This document shows positions 26,765 through 34,208 of a DNA stretch of 64,000 bases, one piece after another (the stretch's first letter is position 1; each line of letters starts with the position of its first letter). The position numbers were made by a program, and so were the translations under genes. Source of the stretch: JAQBXX01 sp947085325. Its GTDB lineage: Bacteria; Pseudomonadota; Gammaproteobacteria; SURF-13. The DNA lies in NCBI GenBank assembly GCA_947085325.1, contig CAMTVY010000006.1, positions 69,740 to 133,739 of the forward strand, read 5' to 3'. The notes under the pieces were generated by a model. The model worked only from the letters and a program-made list of their open reading frames with translations, had not been told where the DNA came from and searched no databases.

Positions 26765-26767
26765 GCT

Positions 26768-26857
26768 AATTACTCATAAGTCCATAAGTAAGACGATCTT
26801 TAGCTACTACATCCCCGCCCCCTGTGCAGGGTGGGGGCAGGTTAAAATAGGGTATTT
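26768..26857. repeat. Dispersed intergenic repeat with GC hairpin, copy 1
   Basis: The segment starts AATTACTCATAAGTC (26768-26782), then AAGTAAGAC, then CCCCGCCCCCTGTGCAGGGT, which folds into a C/G hairpin. The same blocks recur in the same order at 39862-39930, and the C-rich part again at 36369-36401. It lies between ybaB and recR, both leftward, so in their transcript it would form an RNA hairpin. Confidence 0.55.
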
Positions 26858-26883
26858 AATCAGGCGTCACCCATGACGCCCGA

Positions 26884-27207
26884 TTAAAACGGCATCTTGA
26901 AGCCGCCCGGCAGGCCGAGCCCGCCGGTCATGCCGGCGTATTTTTCCTGTGTGACCTGCTCGATTTTGCGTACGGCGTCATTCACCGCTGCCGCCAGCAG
27001 GTCCTCGAGCATTTCCTTGTCCTCCTGGAGCAGACTGGCGTCGATATGCACGCGCCTTACGTCATGGCGCCCGTTCATTATCACGCTCACCAATCCGGCG
27101 CCCGACTCGCCCGTCACTTCCAGTGCCGCGAGCTCTTCCTGCGCCTTCAGCATATTGGCTTGCATCTGCTGCGCCTGTTTCATGATGCTGCCGAGTCCAC
27201 CTTTCAT
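26884..27207 (-). CDS. ybaB: Nucleoid-associated protein YbaB/EbfC
   Basis: A small DNA-binding protein usually encoded between dnaX and recR and linked to nucleoid organisation. I start at the ATG at 27207 (MKGGLGSIMKQAQQMQANML), preceded by AAGGAG, giving 107 residues (E. coli 109); the frame runs 37 codons further up without similarity. A long N-terminal helix, the central VSVIMNGRHDVRRVHIDASL strands and the C-terminal Gly-rich tail GMTGGLGLPGGFKMPF are all family-typical. Confidence 0.95.
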   Translation of the reverse strand: MKGGLGSIMKQAQQMQANMLKAQEELAALEVTGESGAGLVSVIMNGRHDVRRVHIDASLLQEDKEMLEDLLAAAVNDAVRKIEQVTQEKYAGMTGGLGLPGGFKMPF

Positions 27208-27257
27208 CGTCACTCCTTCCTTACTAGCCGTCAATGTTGACCCGCCCAGTATGCGGG

Positions 27258-28844
27258 CTACTCCTTTTTCATCACGCGCACAGCATCGGGCTGCACGCGT
27301 GTATTGAAGGTCGCACACAGCGTCTGCACCAGCTCGTCACTCTCGATGGCCTGAAGCGCCGCCTGCTGACGATCGTTCTGTACGCGCGCGTCTGTCAGTG
27401 CAGGCGTTTCCTGCTCCGGCGTGCCGGCACTGATTTCCAGCTTGACCGGCGCACCGAGATGCTCCTGCAGGGCCTGCTGTAGTTGCTGTTCGACCGTCTT
27501 GCGCTGCAAATGTGCCTGCGACGTATCCAGCAGCAGACGCACCACCAGGCCTTCGCGTCCCAGCAGCACGCAATTGGCTGCGAGTTGACGCGTCATACCG
27601 GTGAGCTTGAGCGCGCCGATGATGTCAGCCCACTCGCCGCTGGCAGCAGGCGGCACAGGTGCCGCTACGCCTGTTTTCGCTGCGGGCACAGGTGTTGGGG
27701 TAACGGGAGCTGCCTTTGCGGACGCGGGACTCGCTGCGACCGGTGCTGCCTGTGTTGCCGTAACAGGCCGGAAAGCCAGCATGCGCAGCAGCAGCATCTC
27801 AAACCCGGCCTGAGGCTCAGGCGCCAGCGGCAGATCACGCCGCCCCAGCGTGCCTATCTGGTAAAACAACTGCACATCCTCCGGCGCAATGGTGCACGCC
27901 AGCGCGAGCACGGCGTCACGCGCGCCTTCGTCGTCATTGATGGCGTCAGGCAGGGTCTGCGCCAGGGCGATACGGTGCAGTTGGGTGAGCAGGTCAGCGA
28001 GCACACCCTCAAAATCCGCTGCATGCTGCGCCAGCAATTCCACCCGTTCCAATAATGCCTGGGCATTGTTCTGCGCCAGCGCCTCAAGCAAGACGAACAC
28101 ATGTGTTTGTTCGATGCTGCCCAGCATGGCACGCACATCTGCTTCCCGCAGGGCACCACCGCCGTAGGCGATGGCTTGATCGACCAGACTTAACGCATCC
28201 CGCAGGCTGCCGTCGGCAGCACGTGCAATGGACTTGCAAGCTGCCGTCTCGCTGCTGATACCCTCTTGCGTCAGGATATGCTCTATCTGCCGTGTGATCA
28301 TATCTACCGGCACGCGCTTCAGGTTGAACTGCAAACAGCGCGACAGAATGGTGACCGGGAGTTTTTGCGGATCCGTGGTGGCCAACAGGAATTTCACATG
28401 CGGCGGCGGCTCTTCCAGCGTCTTCAACAATGCGTTGAAGCTGTGCGCGGAGAGCATGTGTACCTCGTCAACCAGATACACCTTGTAGCGGCCACGCGTC
28501 GGCGCGTATTGCACATTTTCCAGCAGTTCGCGCGTGTCTTCGACCTTGGTGCGTGACGCGGCGTCCACTTCGATCAGATCGATAAAGCGTCCCTCGTCAA
28601 TTTCGCGGCAGGCACTGCAGGCACCGCACGGCGTAGAACTTACGCCCTGCTCACAGTTCAGCGCCTTGGCAAGCACGCGCGCCAAGGTGGTCTTGCCCAC
28701 GCCGCGCGTACCGGTGAACAGGAAGGCATGGTGTAACCGGTCATTGTCCAGCGCGTGGGTCAGCGCACGCACCACATGCCCCTGCCCCACCATCTCGGCA
28801 AAATTTCGAGGGCGCCACTTGCGCGCCAGGACTTGATAACTCAT
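27258..28844 (-). CDS. dnaX: DNA polymerase III subunits gamma/tau
   Basis: The clamp-loader ATPase that also ties the polymerase cores together. Starting at the ATG at 28844 (MSYQVLARKWRPRNFAEMVG) it has 528 residues (E. coli tau 643). Walker A is GTRGVGKTTLA near 45. A four-cysteine zinc module (CEQGVSSTPCGACSAC) lies near 64-79, and VYLVDEVHMLS holds Walker B near 120. After about 365 comes an Ala/Pro/Val-rich linker, then a shortened tau-type C-terminal domain. I saw no A-rich slippery run for a programmed frameshift. The SRP RNA gene lies 82 bases upstream. Confidence 0.97.
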   Translation of the reverse strand: MSYQVLARKWRPRNFAEMVGQGHVVRALTHALDNDRLHHAFLFTGTRGVGKTTLARVLAKALNCEQGVSSTPCGACSACREIDEGRFIDLIEVDAASRTKVEDTRELLENVQYAPTRGRYKVYLVDEVHMLSAHSFNALLKTLEEPPPHVKFLLATTDPQKLPVTILSRCLQFNLKRVPVDMITRQIEHILTQEGISSETAACKSIARAADGSLRDALSLVDQAIAYGGGALREADVRAMLGSIEQTHVFVLLEALAQNNAQALLERVELLAQHAADFEGVLADLLTQLHRIALAQTLPDAINDDEGARDAVLALACTIAPEDVQLFYQIGTLGRRDLPLAPEPQAGFEMLLLRMLAFRPVTATQAAPVAASPASAKAAPVTPTPVPAAKTGVAAPVPPAASGEWADIIGALKLTGMTRQLAANCVLLGREGLVVRLLLDTSQAHLQRKTVEQQLQQALQEHLGAPVKLEISAGTPEQETPALTDARVQNDRQQAALQAIESDELVQTLCATFNTRVQPDAVRVMKKE

Positions 28845-28926
28845 GAAATTGGATAGTGCATGGATAAAAGACCAGAGTACCAGAATTTTATCCGGTTTCC
28901 GGCCCCAGGTCTTCACTTTAATGGGC

Positions 28927-29039
28927 GGCGGCCTGCACCAGCCACACCCCGGCACACGAGCAAAGCTGCTGCCGCTGCTCCCTTCCGGGCCTGACGGGAT
29001 TCACAACCTGTCGTTGCGAGGGGACCGGCGCAAGCCACC
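28927..29039 (-). ncRNA. ffs: Signal recognition particle 4.5S RNA
   Basis: The minus strand contains GTCAGGCCCGGAAGGGAGCA followed by GC, the nearly invariant SRP domain IV hairpin that binds Ffh. Its ends pair: GGTGGCTTGCGCC at 29039-29027 with GGTGCAGGCCGCC at 28939-28927, 13 consecutive pairs counting G-U. This fixes a hairpin RNA of about 113 bases, typical of the 4.5S type in gammaproteobacteria. It lies directly upstream of dnaX on the same strand. Exact mature ends may differ by a few bases. Confidence 0.93.
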
Positions 29040-29044
29040 ATAAA

Positions 29045-29171
29045 GCGGGGCGGGATTCACTCGGCACAGCCATGTGCCTTGCCCTGCGGGCAGCGCTGCC
29101 GCGCTGTGCAAATCGGCTATCCTGCCGATTTGTCGAACCCAACCACTGAAATCGCGGGCTCTCATCCCGGG
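29045..29171. repeat. Structured repeat copy A beside the SRP RNA
   Basis: A 127-base segment similar to copy B at 29200-29324. Shared blocks, in order: GCGGGATT near 29051, CCATGT, GCCCTGCGGGC (a small hairpin), CAAATCG...CGATTTG, TCGAACC, CACT, then ATCGCGGG. It can form GGCACA-GCCA-TGTGCC and CAAATCGG (29109-29116) with CCGATTTG (29125-29132). No open reading frame in it resembles a protein. Confidence 0.65.
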
Positions 29172-29199
29172 TCACTACAGCCATCTTTTATAATCATAA

Positions 29200-29324
29200 T
29201 GGCGGAGAGGGCGGGATTACTCCGTACTTCCATGTACTCCGCCCTGCGGGCCAGCCTCCGGCTGCTCCAAATCGCTCCCGGCGATTTGGTCGAACCACTT
29301 TCAGATAATCGCGGGTTCGAATCC
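29200..29324. repeat. Structured repeat copy B with tRNA-Ser-derived ends
   Basis: The left end TGGCGGAGAGGGCGGGATT (29200-29218) is identical to the 3' acceptor/T-arm end of the neighbouring tRNA-Ser gene at 29375-29393. The right end ATCGCGGGTTCGAATCC (29308-29324) is the reverse complement of the T-arm of the same tRNA. Between them lie the blocks shared with copy A, including the hairpin CAAATCG (29268-29274) with CGATTTG (29282-29288). It is not a tRNA gene because acceptor, D and anticodon arms are missing. Confidence 0.7.
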
Positions 29325-29331
29325 ACACATG

Positions 29332-29375
29332 ATTTTCATCAAAGGGGGCTAAAAACAGCCCCCTTTGATGAAAAT
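29332..29375 (-). terminator. Perfect 19-bp hairpin at the 3' end of tRNA-Ser
   Basis: ATTTTCATCAAAGGGGGCT (29332-29350) and AGCCCCCTTTGATGAAAAT (29357-29375) are exact reverse complements around a six-base loop. In the leftward tRNA transcript the hairpin begins at the CCA end, with GGGGGCT/AGCCCCC as the strong core and an AT-rich base. It probably ends the tRNA-Ser transcript, though the tract after the core is not a clean U-run. Confidence 0.6.
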
Positions 29376-29465
29376 GGCGGAGAGGGCGGGATTCGAACCC
29401 GCGATACGGGGTTACCGTATACACACTTTCCAGGCGTGCTCCTTCAACCGCTCGGACACCTCTCC
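29375..29465 (-). tRNA. tRNA-Ser (anticodon GGA)
   Basis: Reading leftwards from 29465, the acceptor arm GGAGAGG pairs with CCUCUCC near the 3' end, followed by discriminator G and an encoded CCA. The anticodon loop is CTGGAAA, giving GGA, which reads UCC and UCU. A long variable arm (TATACGGTAACCCCGTAT region) marks a class II tRNA as expected for serine, and the T-arm is CGCGGGTTCGAATCCCGC. It lies upstream of the SRP RNA on the same strand. Confidence 0.95.
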
Positions 29466-29513
29466 ACTTCCGCGCCAACATCGTGCCTAGCCCGACGTTG
29501 GCGAGCGTGCAAG

Positions 29514-29540
29514 ATTAAACCAGAACCCCAGCAAGCGCAA
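29514..29540 (-). promoter_or_regulatory. Candidate promoter for tRNA-Ser(GGA)
   Basis: Leftward, TTGCGC (29540-29535) and TTTAAT (29519-29514) are 15 bases apart and about 50 bases before the tRNA. The -10 matches consensus at five of six positions but the -35 is weak and the spacer short, so this is tentative. Confidence 0.3.
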
Positions 29541-29546
29541 TTTAAG

Positions 29547-29582
29547 TTGAGGATATCGGCATGGAATTATGCTACCATAATC
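29547..29582 (+). promoter_or_regulatory. Candidate promoter region for fbp
   Basis: Rightward, TTGAGG at 29547-29552 is followed by several possible -10 hexamers: TATGCT at 29568, TACCAT at 29573 with an upstream TGC, and CATAAT at 29576. None has ideal spacing. The region lies about 140 bases before the fbp ATG and back to back with the putative tRNA promoter. Confidence 0.3.
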
Positions 29583-29716
29583 AGGTAAATTGGTGCCTAA
29601 AGGCACTGGTTTATCTCGTGTAAAACTCACTGACAGCTGTGTTTGTGGGCCTCCTCCCTGGAGTCCAGCCCCGCACACTGGCTTTTTTGAATTTACAGAC
29701 ATTTATCAGGAAGCCC

Positions 29717-30727
29717 ATGCACAACGGTACTACGCTTACGCAGTTTATCATCGAAGAACAACGTCACATCGGCGCGAGCGGCGACTTCAGTGCGCTGCTC
29801 AACGATATCGTCACGGCCTGCAAGGTCATTTCCAATGCCGTACACAAGGGCGCCCTGATTGGCATCCAGGGCAGCGCGGGCAGCGAAAACGTACAAGGCG
29901 AGACCCAGAAGAAGCTGGACGTCATCACCAACGAGATTTTCATCAAGTCCAATGAGTGGGCGGGGCACCTCGCCGCGATGGGCTCGGAAGAGATGGACGA
30001 TATCTACACCATCCCGCGCCAATATCCGCGCGGCAAATATCTGCTGGTATTCGATCCGCTTGACGGCTCCTCCAACATCGACGTGAATATTTCCGTGGGC
30101 ACGATCTTTTCGATCCTGCGTTCGCCCAAAGGACTCTCACAAGAACCCGCAGCTGCGCGCGACTTCCTGCAACCCGGTATGCAACAGGTCTGCGCGGGCT
30201 ACGCGCTCTATGGGCCTTCCACCATGCTCGTACTCACCAGTGGTCACGGCGTCAACGGCTTTACGCTCGACCAGAACATCGGTGAATTCATCCTCACGCA
30301 TCCCGGCATGAAAATTCCCGAAGACAGCATGGAATTCGCCATCAACGCCTCTAACGAACGCTTCTGGGAAGCACCGATACAGCGTTATGTAGATGAATGC
30401 CTGGCTGGCGTCGAAGGCCCGCGCAAGAAAAATTTCAACATGCGCTGGATCGCTTCCATGGTCGCCGAGGTGCACCGCATTCTGATCCGCGGCGGTGTAT
30501 TCATGTACCCCAAGGACACCAAAGACCCGGCCAAGGCCGGCAAGCTGCGTCTCATGTACGAGGCCAACCCGATGTCATTCATCGTGGAACAGGCCGGCGG
30601 CGTGAGCACCACCGGGCAAGAGCGCATCCTCGACATTCAGCCTGCTGATCTGCACCAGCGCGTACCGGTGATCCTGGGCTCCAAGAATGAAGTCGACAGA
30701 ATTATTGCTTACCACCATAGCAGCTGA
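29717..30727 (+). CDS. fbp: Fructose-1,6-bisphosphatase, class I
   Basis: Hydrolyses fructose-1,6-bisphosphate to fructose-6-phosphate in gluconeogenesis, or in the Calvin cycle if the host is an autotroph, which the window does not show. Starting at the ATG at 29717 (MHNGTTLTQFIIEEQRHIGA), the protein has 336 residues (E. coli 332). Metal-binding DPLDGSSNIDVNISVGTIFS is near 113 and the active-site signature GKLRLMYEANPMSF near 274. The open frame extends 26 codons upstream without similarity. A hairpin follows the stop. The gene stands alone on its strand. Confidence 0.96.
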   Translation: MHNGTTLTQFIIEEQRHIGASGDFSALLNDIVTACKVISNAVHKGALIGIQGSAGSENVQGETQKKLDVITNEIFIKSNEWAGHLAAMGSEEMDDIYTIPRQYPRGKYLLVFDPLDGSSNIDVNISVGTIFSILRSPKGLSQEPAAARDFLQPGMQQVCAGYALYGPSTMLVLTSGHGVNGFTLDQNIGEFILTHPGMKIPEDSMEFAINASNERFWEAPIQRYVDECLAGVEGPRKKNFNMRWIASMVAEVHRILIRGGVFMYPKDTKDPAKAGKLRLMYEANPMSFIVEQAGGVSTTGQERILDIQPADLHQRVPVILGSKNEVDRIIAYHHSS

Positions 30728-30737
30728 AAGAGGTGTG

Positions 30738-30763
30738 CCTGAGGGGAGACCTTTCCCCTCAGG
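30738..30763 (+). terminator. Hairpin terminator after fbp
   Basis: CCTGAGGGG (30738-30746) pairs with CCCCTCAGG (30755-30763) around an eight-base loop and is followed by TTT. It lies 11 bases after the fbp stop, before the convergent gene ending at 30785. The T-run is short, so termination may be partial. Confidence 0.6.
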
Positions 30764-30784
30764 TTTCGCAAGGGACGAAAAGCA

Positions 30785-31159
30785 TCAATACCCGCCTTTT
30801 CCGTGAATATCAGGCAGATCCTTGCTGCCCATCATCTTCCACATCATGTGGGCAATCGCCTCCGTCGCAATGGTAGTGTAGTGATTGTTGGCGGCCGCCA
30901 GCTTCTCTCTAAGCTCGCGGCGCGTCTCGGTGCTACCGGTCAGGTCGAAGATGATGTCCACTGCATTTCCAGAGGCAATGAGCTCATCAATACTGACCGC
31001 CCGGATGCCGGCTTGTATCGCCAATACCTTCCCCGCTGTCTCATTGCGCTCCACAACACAGGCAATCTCGATACCTTTATTTTTGAGTGGCAGCATTTGC
31101 TCAAAAAAAACAGCACCCACCCTACCCAAGCCAACAACGGCAATATTTAGCGTCTCCAT
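30785..31159 (-). CDS. Stand-alone NAD(P)-binding Rossmann-domain protein
   Basis: A 124-residue protein with a classic dinucleotide fold: LNIAVVGLGRVGAVFFEQM at residues 4-22 gives beta strand, GxGxxG loop and helix; IEIACVVERNE is the second strand; VDIIFDLTGS near 69 is the fourth. It resembles the NAD-binding half of homoserine or aspartate dehydrogenases, but there is no room for a catalytic domain; the tail HMMWKMMGSKDLPDIHGKGG ends it. I start at ATG 31159 with AAAGGGGC upstream. It lies 64 bases after uup and converges with fbp. Function unknown. Confidence 0.75.
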   Translation of the reverse strand: METLNIAVVGLGRVGAVFFEQMLPLKNKGIEIACVVERNETAGKVLAIQAGIRAVSIDELIASGNAVDIIFDLTGSTETRRELREKLAAANNHYTTIATEAIAHMMWKMMGSKDLPDIHGKGGY

Positions 31160-31223
31160 TAACAATGCCCCTTTAATATGCCCCAGAATAGAGCGCTCAA
31201 GATAGGCCTCTGCGATAATGACG

Positions 31224-33119
31224 TCAAGCTTGCAGTGCCTCTAATTCCTCCCAGCGCGCATAGGCCAACTCCAGCGCATCACTGATCTCCGCCAGCCGTT
31301 GCGTGGCGCTGAGAAATGCCTGTTGCTGGTGCCGGTAAAAATCAGGTTGCGCCAGCCTGTCACTCACTTCTTTCTGTTCAGCCTCCAGCGCCTCGATGCG
31401 GGCATGCAGGCTGTCCAGCTCGCGCTGCTCCTTGTAGCTGACCTTGCGTGGCGCGGCTTTCGCCTGCACCTTTACACCTGGCTTGATTGCTGGTGCTGGC
31501 GATACCACTGCTGGTGCCTCCTGCTGTTTTATCTGCCGCTGCCAGTCTGCATAGCCGCCGACGTACTCCTCTATCCTCCCCTCGCCCTCAAACACCAAGA
31601 CGCTGGTGACCACATTGTCCAGAAAGGTTCGGTCATGGCTCACCAGCAGCAGCGTTCCCGTGTAGGCAGCGAGCAGTTCTTCGAGCAGCTCCAGTGTCTC
31701 GATATCAAGATCGTTGGTCGGTTCGTCCATCACCAGCAGGTTGGCGGGCTGGGTAAACAGCCGTGCCAACAGCAGGCGGTTACACTCGCCACCGGAAAGC
31801 GACTTGACCGGGGAGCGGGCGCGGGCGGGAGAAAACAGAAAGTCCTGCATGTAACTGATGACGTGCCGTGATACACCGTTGATGGTCACGATGTCACCCC
31901 CCAGCGACAGGTTCTCTATCACCGTGCGCTCAGGGTCGAGCTGGGCCCGCAACTGGTCGAAATAGGCGACCTGCAGCTTGGTACCCTCGCGCACGCTACC
32001 GCTGTCGGGCACCAGATCACCGAGCAGCAGCTTGAGCAAGGTGGTCTTGCCCGCCCCATTCGGACCAATCAGGCCAACCCGGTCGCCCCGCATGATGCGC
32101 GTGGAAAAATTATTGACCACCGCTTTGCCGTCATAGGCCTTGCAGACCGCTTCGGCCTCAATCACCAGCTTGCCGGAGAGTGCCCCGCTGTCCAGTGCGA
32201 TGCGTGCCTGCCCGGGTTGTGTGCGGCGGCGTGCGCGCTCCTCGCGCAGGGCATAGAGCCCGCGCACGCGGCCTTCATTGCGCGTGCGCCGCGCCTGTAT
32301 GCCTTTGCGTATCCAGACCTCTTCCTGCGCGAGTTTCTTGTCAAACTTGGCGGCATGATCGGCCTCGACGGCGAGCATCTCCTGCTTCTTCTGCAGGTAA
32401 TGCCCGTAATCGCCCGGCCAGGAGGTAAGCTGTCCGCGATCGAGTTCGACGATGCGGGTGGCGAGACGCTGCAGCAGGCTGCGGTCGTGGGTGATGAACA
32501 ACAGACCGCCGTTGAAGCTCAGCAGCAGCTCTTCCAGCCAGGTGATCGCCGCGATGTCCAGATGGTTGGTCGGCTCATCCAGCAACAACAGATCCGGTTC
32601 GGAAACCAGCGCCTGCGCCAGTGCGACGCGCCGCCTCCAGCCGCCGGAGAGTTCGCCCACAAGTTTGTCGGCGGGCAGCTCCAGACGGCTGAGCACCGTG
32701 TCGATGCGTTGATGAAAGCGCCAGCCATCCCGCACTTCCAGCTGGTGTTGCAACTCGTGCAGGCGCTGCAACAGCGCATCGGTAGAGTCATGCTCCAGTT
32801 GCGCCAGCGCGTGATGATAACCACTCAATACGGCGGCAAGATCGCCCAGGCCTTCGGCGACGGTATCAAATACCGTACGCCCTTCCGCCAGCACCATCTC
32901 CTGCGCCAGCCTGCCAATACGCAAGCCCGGCTGCCGCCACACTACGCCGTCATCGGGCAGGATCGTGCCCGCGATAATCTGCATCAGCGTCGACTTGCCG
33001 GTGCCGTTGCGACCGACAAGACAGACGCGCTCGCCGGGCTCGACGATGAGATCGGCATGATCGAGCAGCGCGTGATGACCAAAGGCGGCGGAAACTTTAT
33101 CCAGATTGATGAGGGGCAT
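31224..33119 (-). CDS. uup: ABC-F ATPase, Uup type
   Basis: A soluble tandem ABC ATPase. Uup affects transposon excision and ribosome or replication-linked processes in E. coli. From the ATG at 33119 (MPLINLDKVSAAFGHHALLD) it has 631 residues (E. coli 635). Walker A motifs are GRNGTGKST near 37 and GPNGAGKTT near 350; signatures are LSGGWRRRVALAQAL near 155 and LSGGECNRLLLARL near 440. The linker region is highly basic (RTRNEGRVRGLYALREERAR). The C-terminal 80 residues are the coiled-coil DNA-binding domain typical of Uup. Confidence 0.94.
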   Translation of the reverse strand: MPLINLDKVSAAFGHHALLDHADLIVEPGERVCLVGRNGTGKSTLMQIIAGTILPDDGVVWRQPGLRIGRLAQEMVLAEGRTVFDTVAEGLGDLAAVLSGYHHALAQLEHDSTDALLQRLHELQHQLEVRDGWRFHQRIDTVLSRLELPADKLVGELSGGWRRRVALAQALVSEPDLLLLDEPTNHLDIAAITWLEELLLSFNGGLLFITHDRSLLQRLATRIVELDRGQLTSWPGDYGHYLQKKQEMLAVEADHAAKFDKKLAQEEVWIRKGIQARRTRNEGRVRGLYALREERARRRTQPGQARIALDSGALSGKLVIEAEAVCKAYDGKAVVNNFSTRIMRGDRVGLIGPNGAGKTTLLKLLLGDLVPDSGSVREGTKLQVAYFDQLRAQLDPERTVIENLSLGGDIVTINGVSRHVISYMQDFLFSPARARSPVKSLSGGECNRLLLARLFTQPANLLVMDEPTNDLDIETLELLEELLAAYTGTLLLVSHDRTFLDNVVTSVLVFEGEGRIEEYVGGYADWQRQIKQQEAPAVVSPAPAIKPGVKVQAKAAPRKVSYKEQRELDSLHARIEALEAEQKEVSDRLAQPDFYRHQQQAFLSATQRLAEISDALELAYARWEELEALQA

Positions 33120-33144
33120 GTATGTATTTTCGTGGCTAGTGTGA

Positions 33145-33837
33145 TTACGGCACCTGGGCCGTGTGCATGCGGGAGAGCAGAATGGCGGCCTTGCGCTGCG
33201 CCCCGCGTGCGGCGCGGTGTGTATCATAGTAGCGCGGGTTGGTGACGATGGCAGCAAGCCATGCCGATTGCCCGGCATTGAGCGCGGACGCCGAGGCGGC
33301 ATAGTAATGCCGCGCCGCCGCCTCGGCACCGAATACACCGTTACCCCACTCGATCACGTTCAGATAAATTTCAAAAATGCGGCGCTTGCTCATCAGCTGC
33401 TCCAGCATGAGCGTTATCACTGCCTCCTGCATTTTGCGTACTACGCTACGCTCGCCTGACAAAAAGAGGTTCTTGGCAAGTTGCTGGCTGATGGTGGAGC
33501 CGCCCGCCACCACCCGCCCCTTCTTCAGGTTTTTTTCATAGGCGGTTTGCATACCCTCCCAGTCGAACCCCTCGTGCTCCAGAAACCGCGCGTCCTCCGC
33601 AACAATCAGCGCGCGCTTCAGGTGCGGCGAGATGCGTGCATACGGCACCCACGCCCGCGCCTTGTGCGCCTTGCCGCCCTCCGCACGCAGTTCCATGAAA
33701 GCAGTGGACGCAGGATTGTGATCTATCCAGTAGCCGATATGAGCCAGTATCCAGACCTGATACAGGAACACCCACGCACACAGCAGCAGCATGCCCCGCC
33801 ACAGCCAGCGGATACCTGTTTTTCGCCATACCCGCAC
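33145..33837 (-). CDS. mtgA: Monofunctional peptidoglycan glycosyltransferase MtgA
   Basis: A GT51 enzyme that polymerises lipid II glycan strands, anchored in the inner membrane. The 230 residues begin with a basic stretch and one membrane helix (LLLCAWVFLYQVWILAHIGY). VAEDARFLEHEGFD near 77 holds the catalytic glutamate, GGSTISQQLAKNLFLS near 107 the second conserved block, then KRRIFEIYLNVIEWGNGVFG near 150. There is no transpeptidase domain. The predicted start is GTG 33837 without a clear ribosome binding site; an ATG at 33792 inside the membrane helix is less likely. Confidence 0.94.
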   Translation of the reverse strand: MRVWRKTGIRWLWRGMLLLCAWVFLYQVWILAHIGYWIDHNPASTAFMELRAEGGKAHKARAWVPYARISPHLKRALIVAEDARFLEHEGFDWEGMQTAYEKNLKKGRVVAGGSTISQQLAKNLFLSGERSVVRKMQEAVITLMLEQLMSKRRIFEIYLNVIEWGNGVFGAEAAARHYYAASASALNAGQSAWLAAIVTNPRYYDTHRAARGAQRKAAILLSRMHTAQVP

Positions 33838-33865
33838 GCGCCGCGAGCTTTATCCGGCAGTACGG

Positions 33866-34135
33866 CTATTTCTTTTTCCGGGGACCCAGGCAGGCATCAG
33901 GCGCCTTTTTGCCGGTGATCAGATAACCGTACTCAATCTCCTGTAATTTGCCGTCACAGCTCTTGTCCAGTGCCGTGAACACCCGCGTCAGCGGGCGCCA
34001 GGTTTCCGCCTCTTTGGGGCTGATGGTTTTGTCACGATCGCTGTCCAGCTCGGCAAATGGCGGCGCTGCGAATGCCGGTGCCGCCACGGCGGCCAGCAAC
34101 GTTGCAAAACAGCTGCACAGCAGGGAATTTTTCAT
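33866..34135 (-). CDS. Small secreted EF-hand protein
   Basis: From the ATG at 34135, an 89-residue precursor with a signal peptide (MKNSLLCSCFATLLAAVAAP, cut near AFA). Two EF-hand loops follow: DSDRDKTISPKE and DKSCDGKLQEIE, both with acidic residues at positions 1 and 12 and D/S at 3 and 5, as needed for calcium. The mature protein is only about 65 residues, essentially one EF-hand pair, and ends GPRKKK. It lies 28 bases before mtgA on the same strand. Calcium binding is inferred from the loops; the role is unknown. Confidence 0.75.
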   Translation of the reverse strand: MKNSLLCSCFATLLAAVAAPAFAAPPFAELDSDRDKTISPKEAETWRPLTRVFTALDKSCDGKLQEIEYGYLITGKKAPDACLGPRKKK

Positions 34136-34208
34136 GGAATAAAACCTCCTCGGAATGTCTATTGTACGCATACGCCCGTGACACAGGCGATACTTTTGAA
34201 CGTAATGT

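Noticed and set aside
29308..29324. A T-arm-like GCGGGTTCGAATCC suggesting another tRNA on the plus strand
   Set aside because: There is no matching acceptor stem, D-arm or anticodon arm upstream; it is the inverted end of repeat copy B.
28918..29481. Small leftward open frames over the SRP RNA, the repeats and tRNA-Ser
   Set aside because: They translate RNA genes and structured repeats; similar spurious frames are expected wherever tRNA T-arms are read as protein.
32217..33245. A 342-codon rightward open frame opposite uup
   Set aside because: Antisense to a well-supported ABC-F ATPase, with no motif, signal or membrane pattern of its own.
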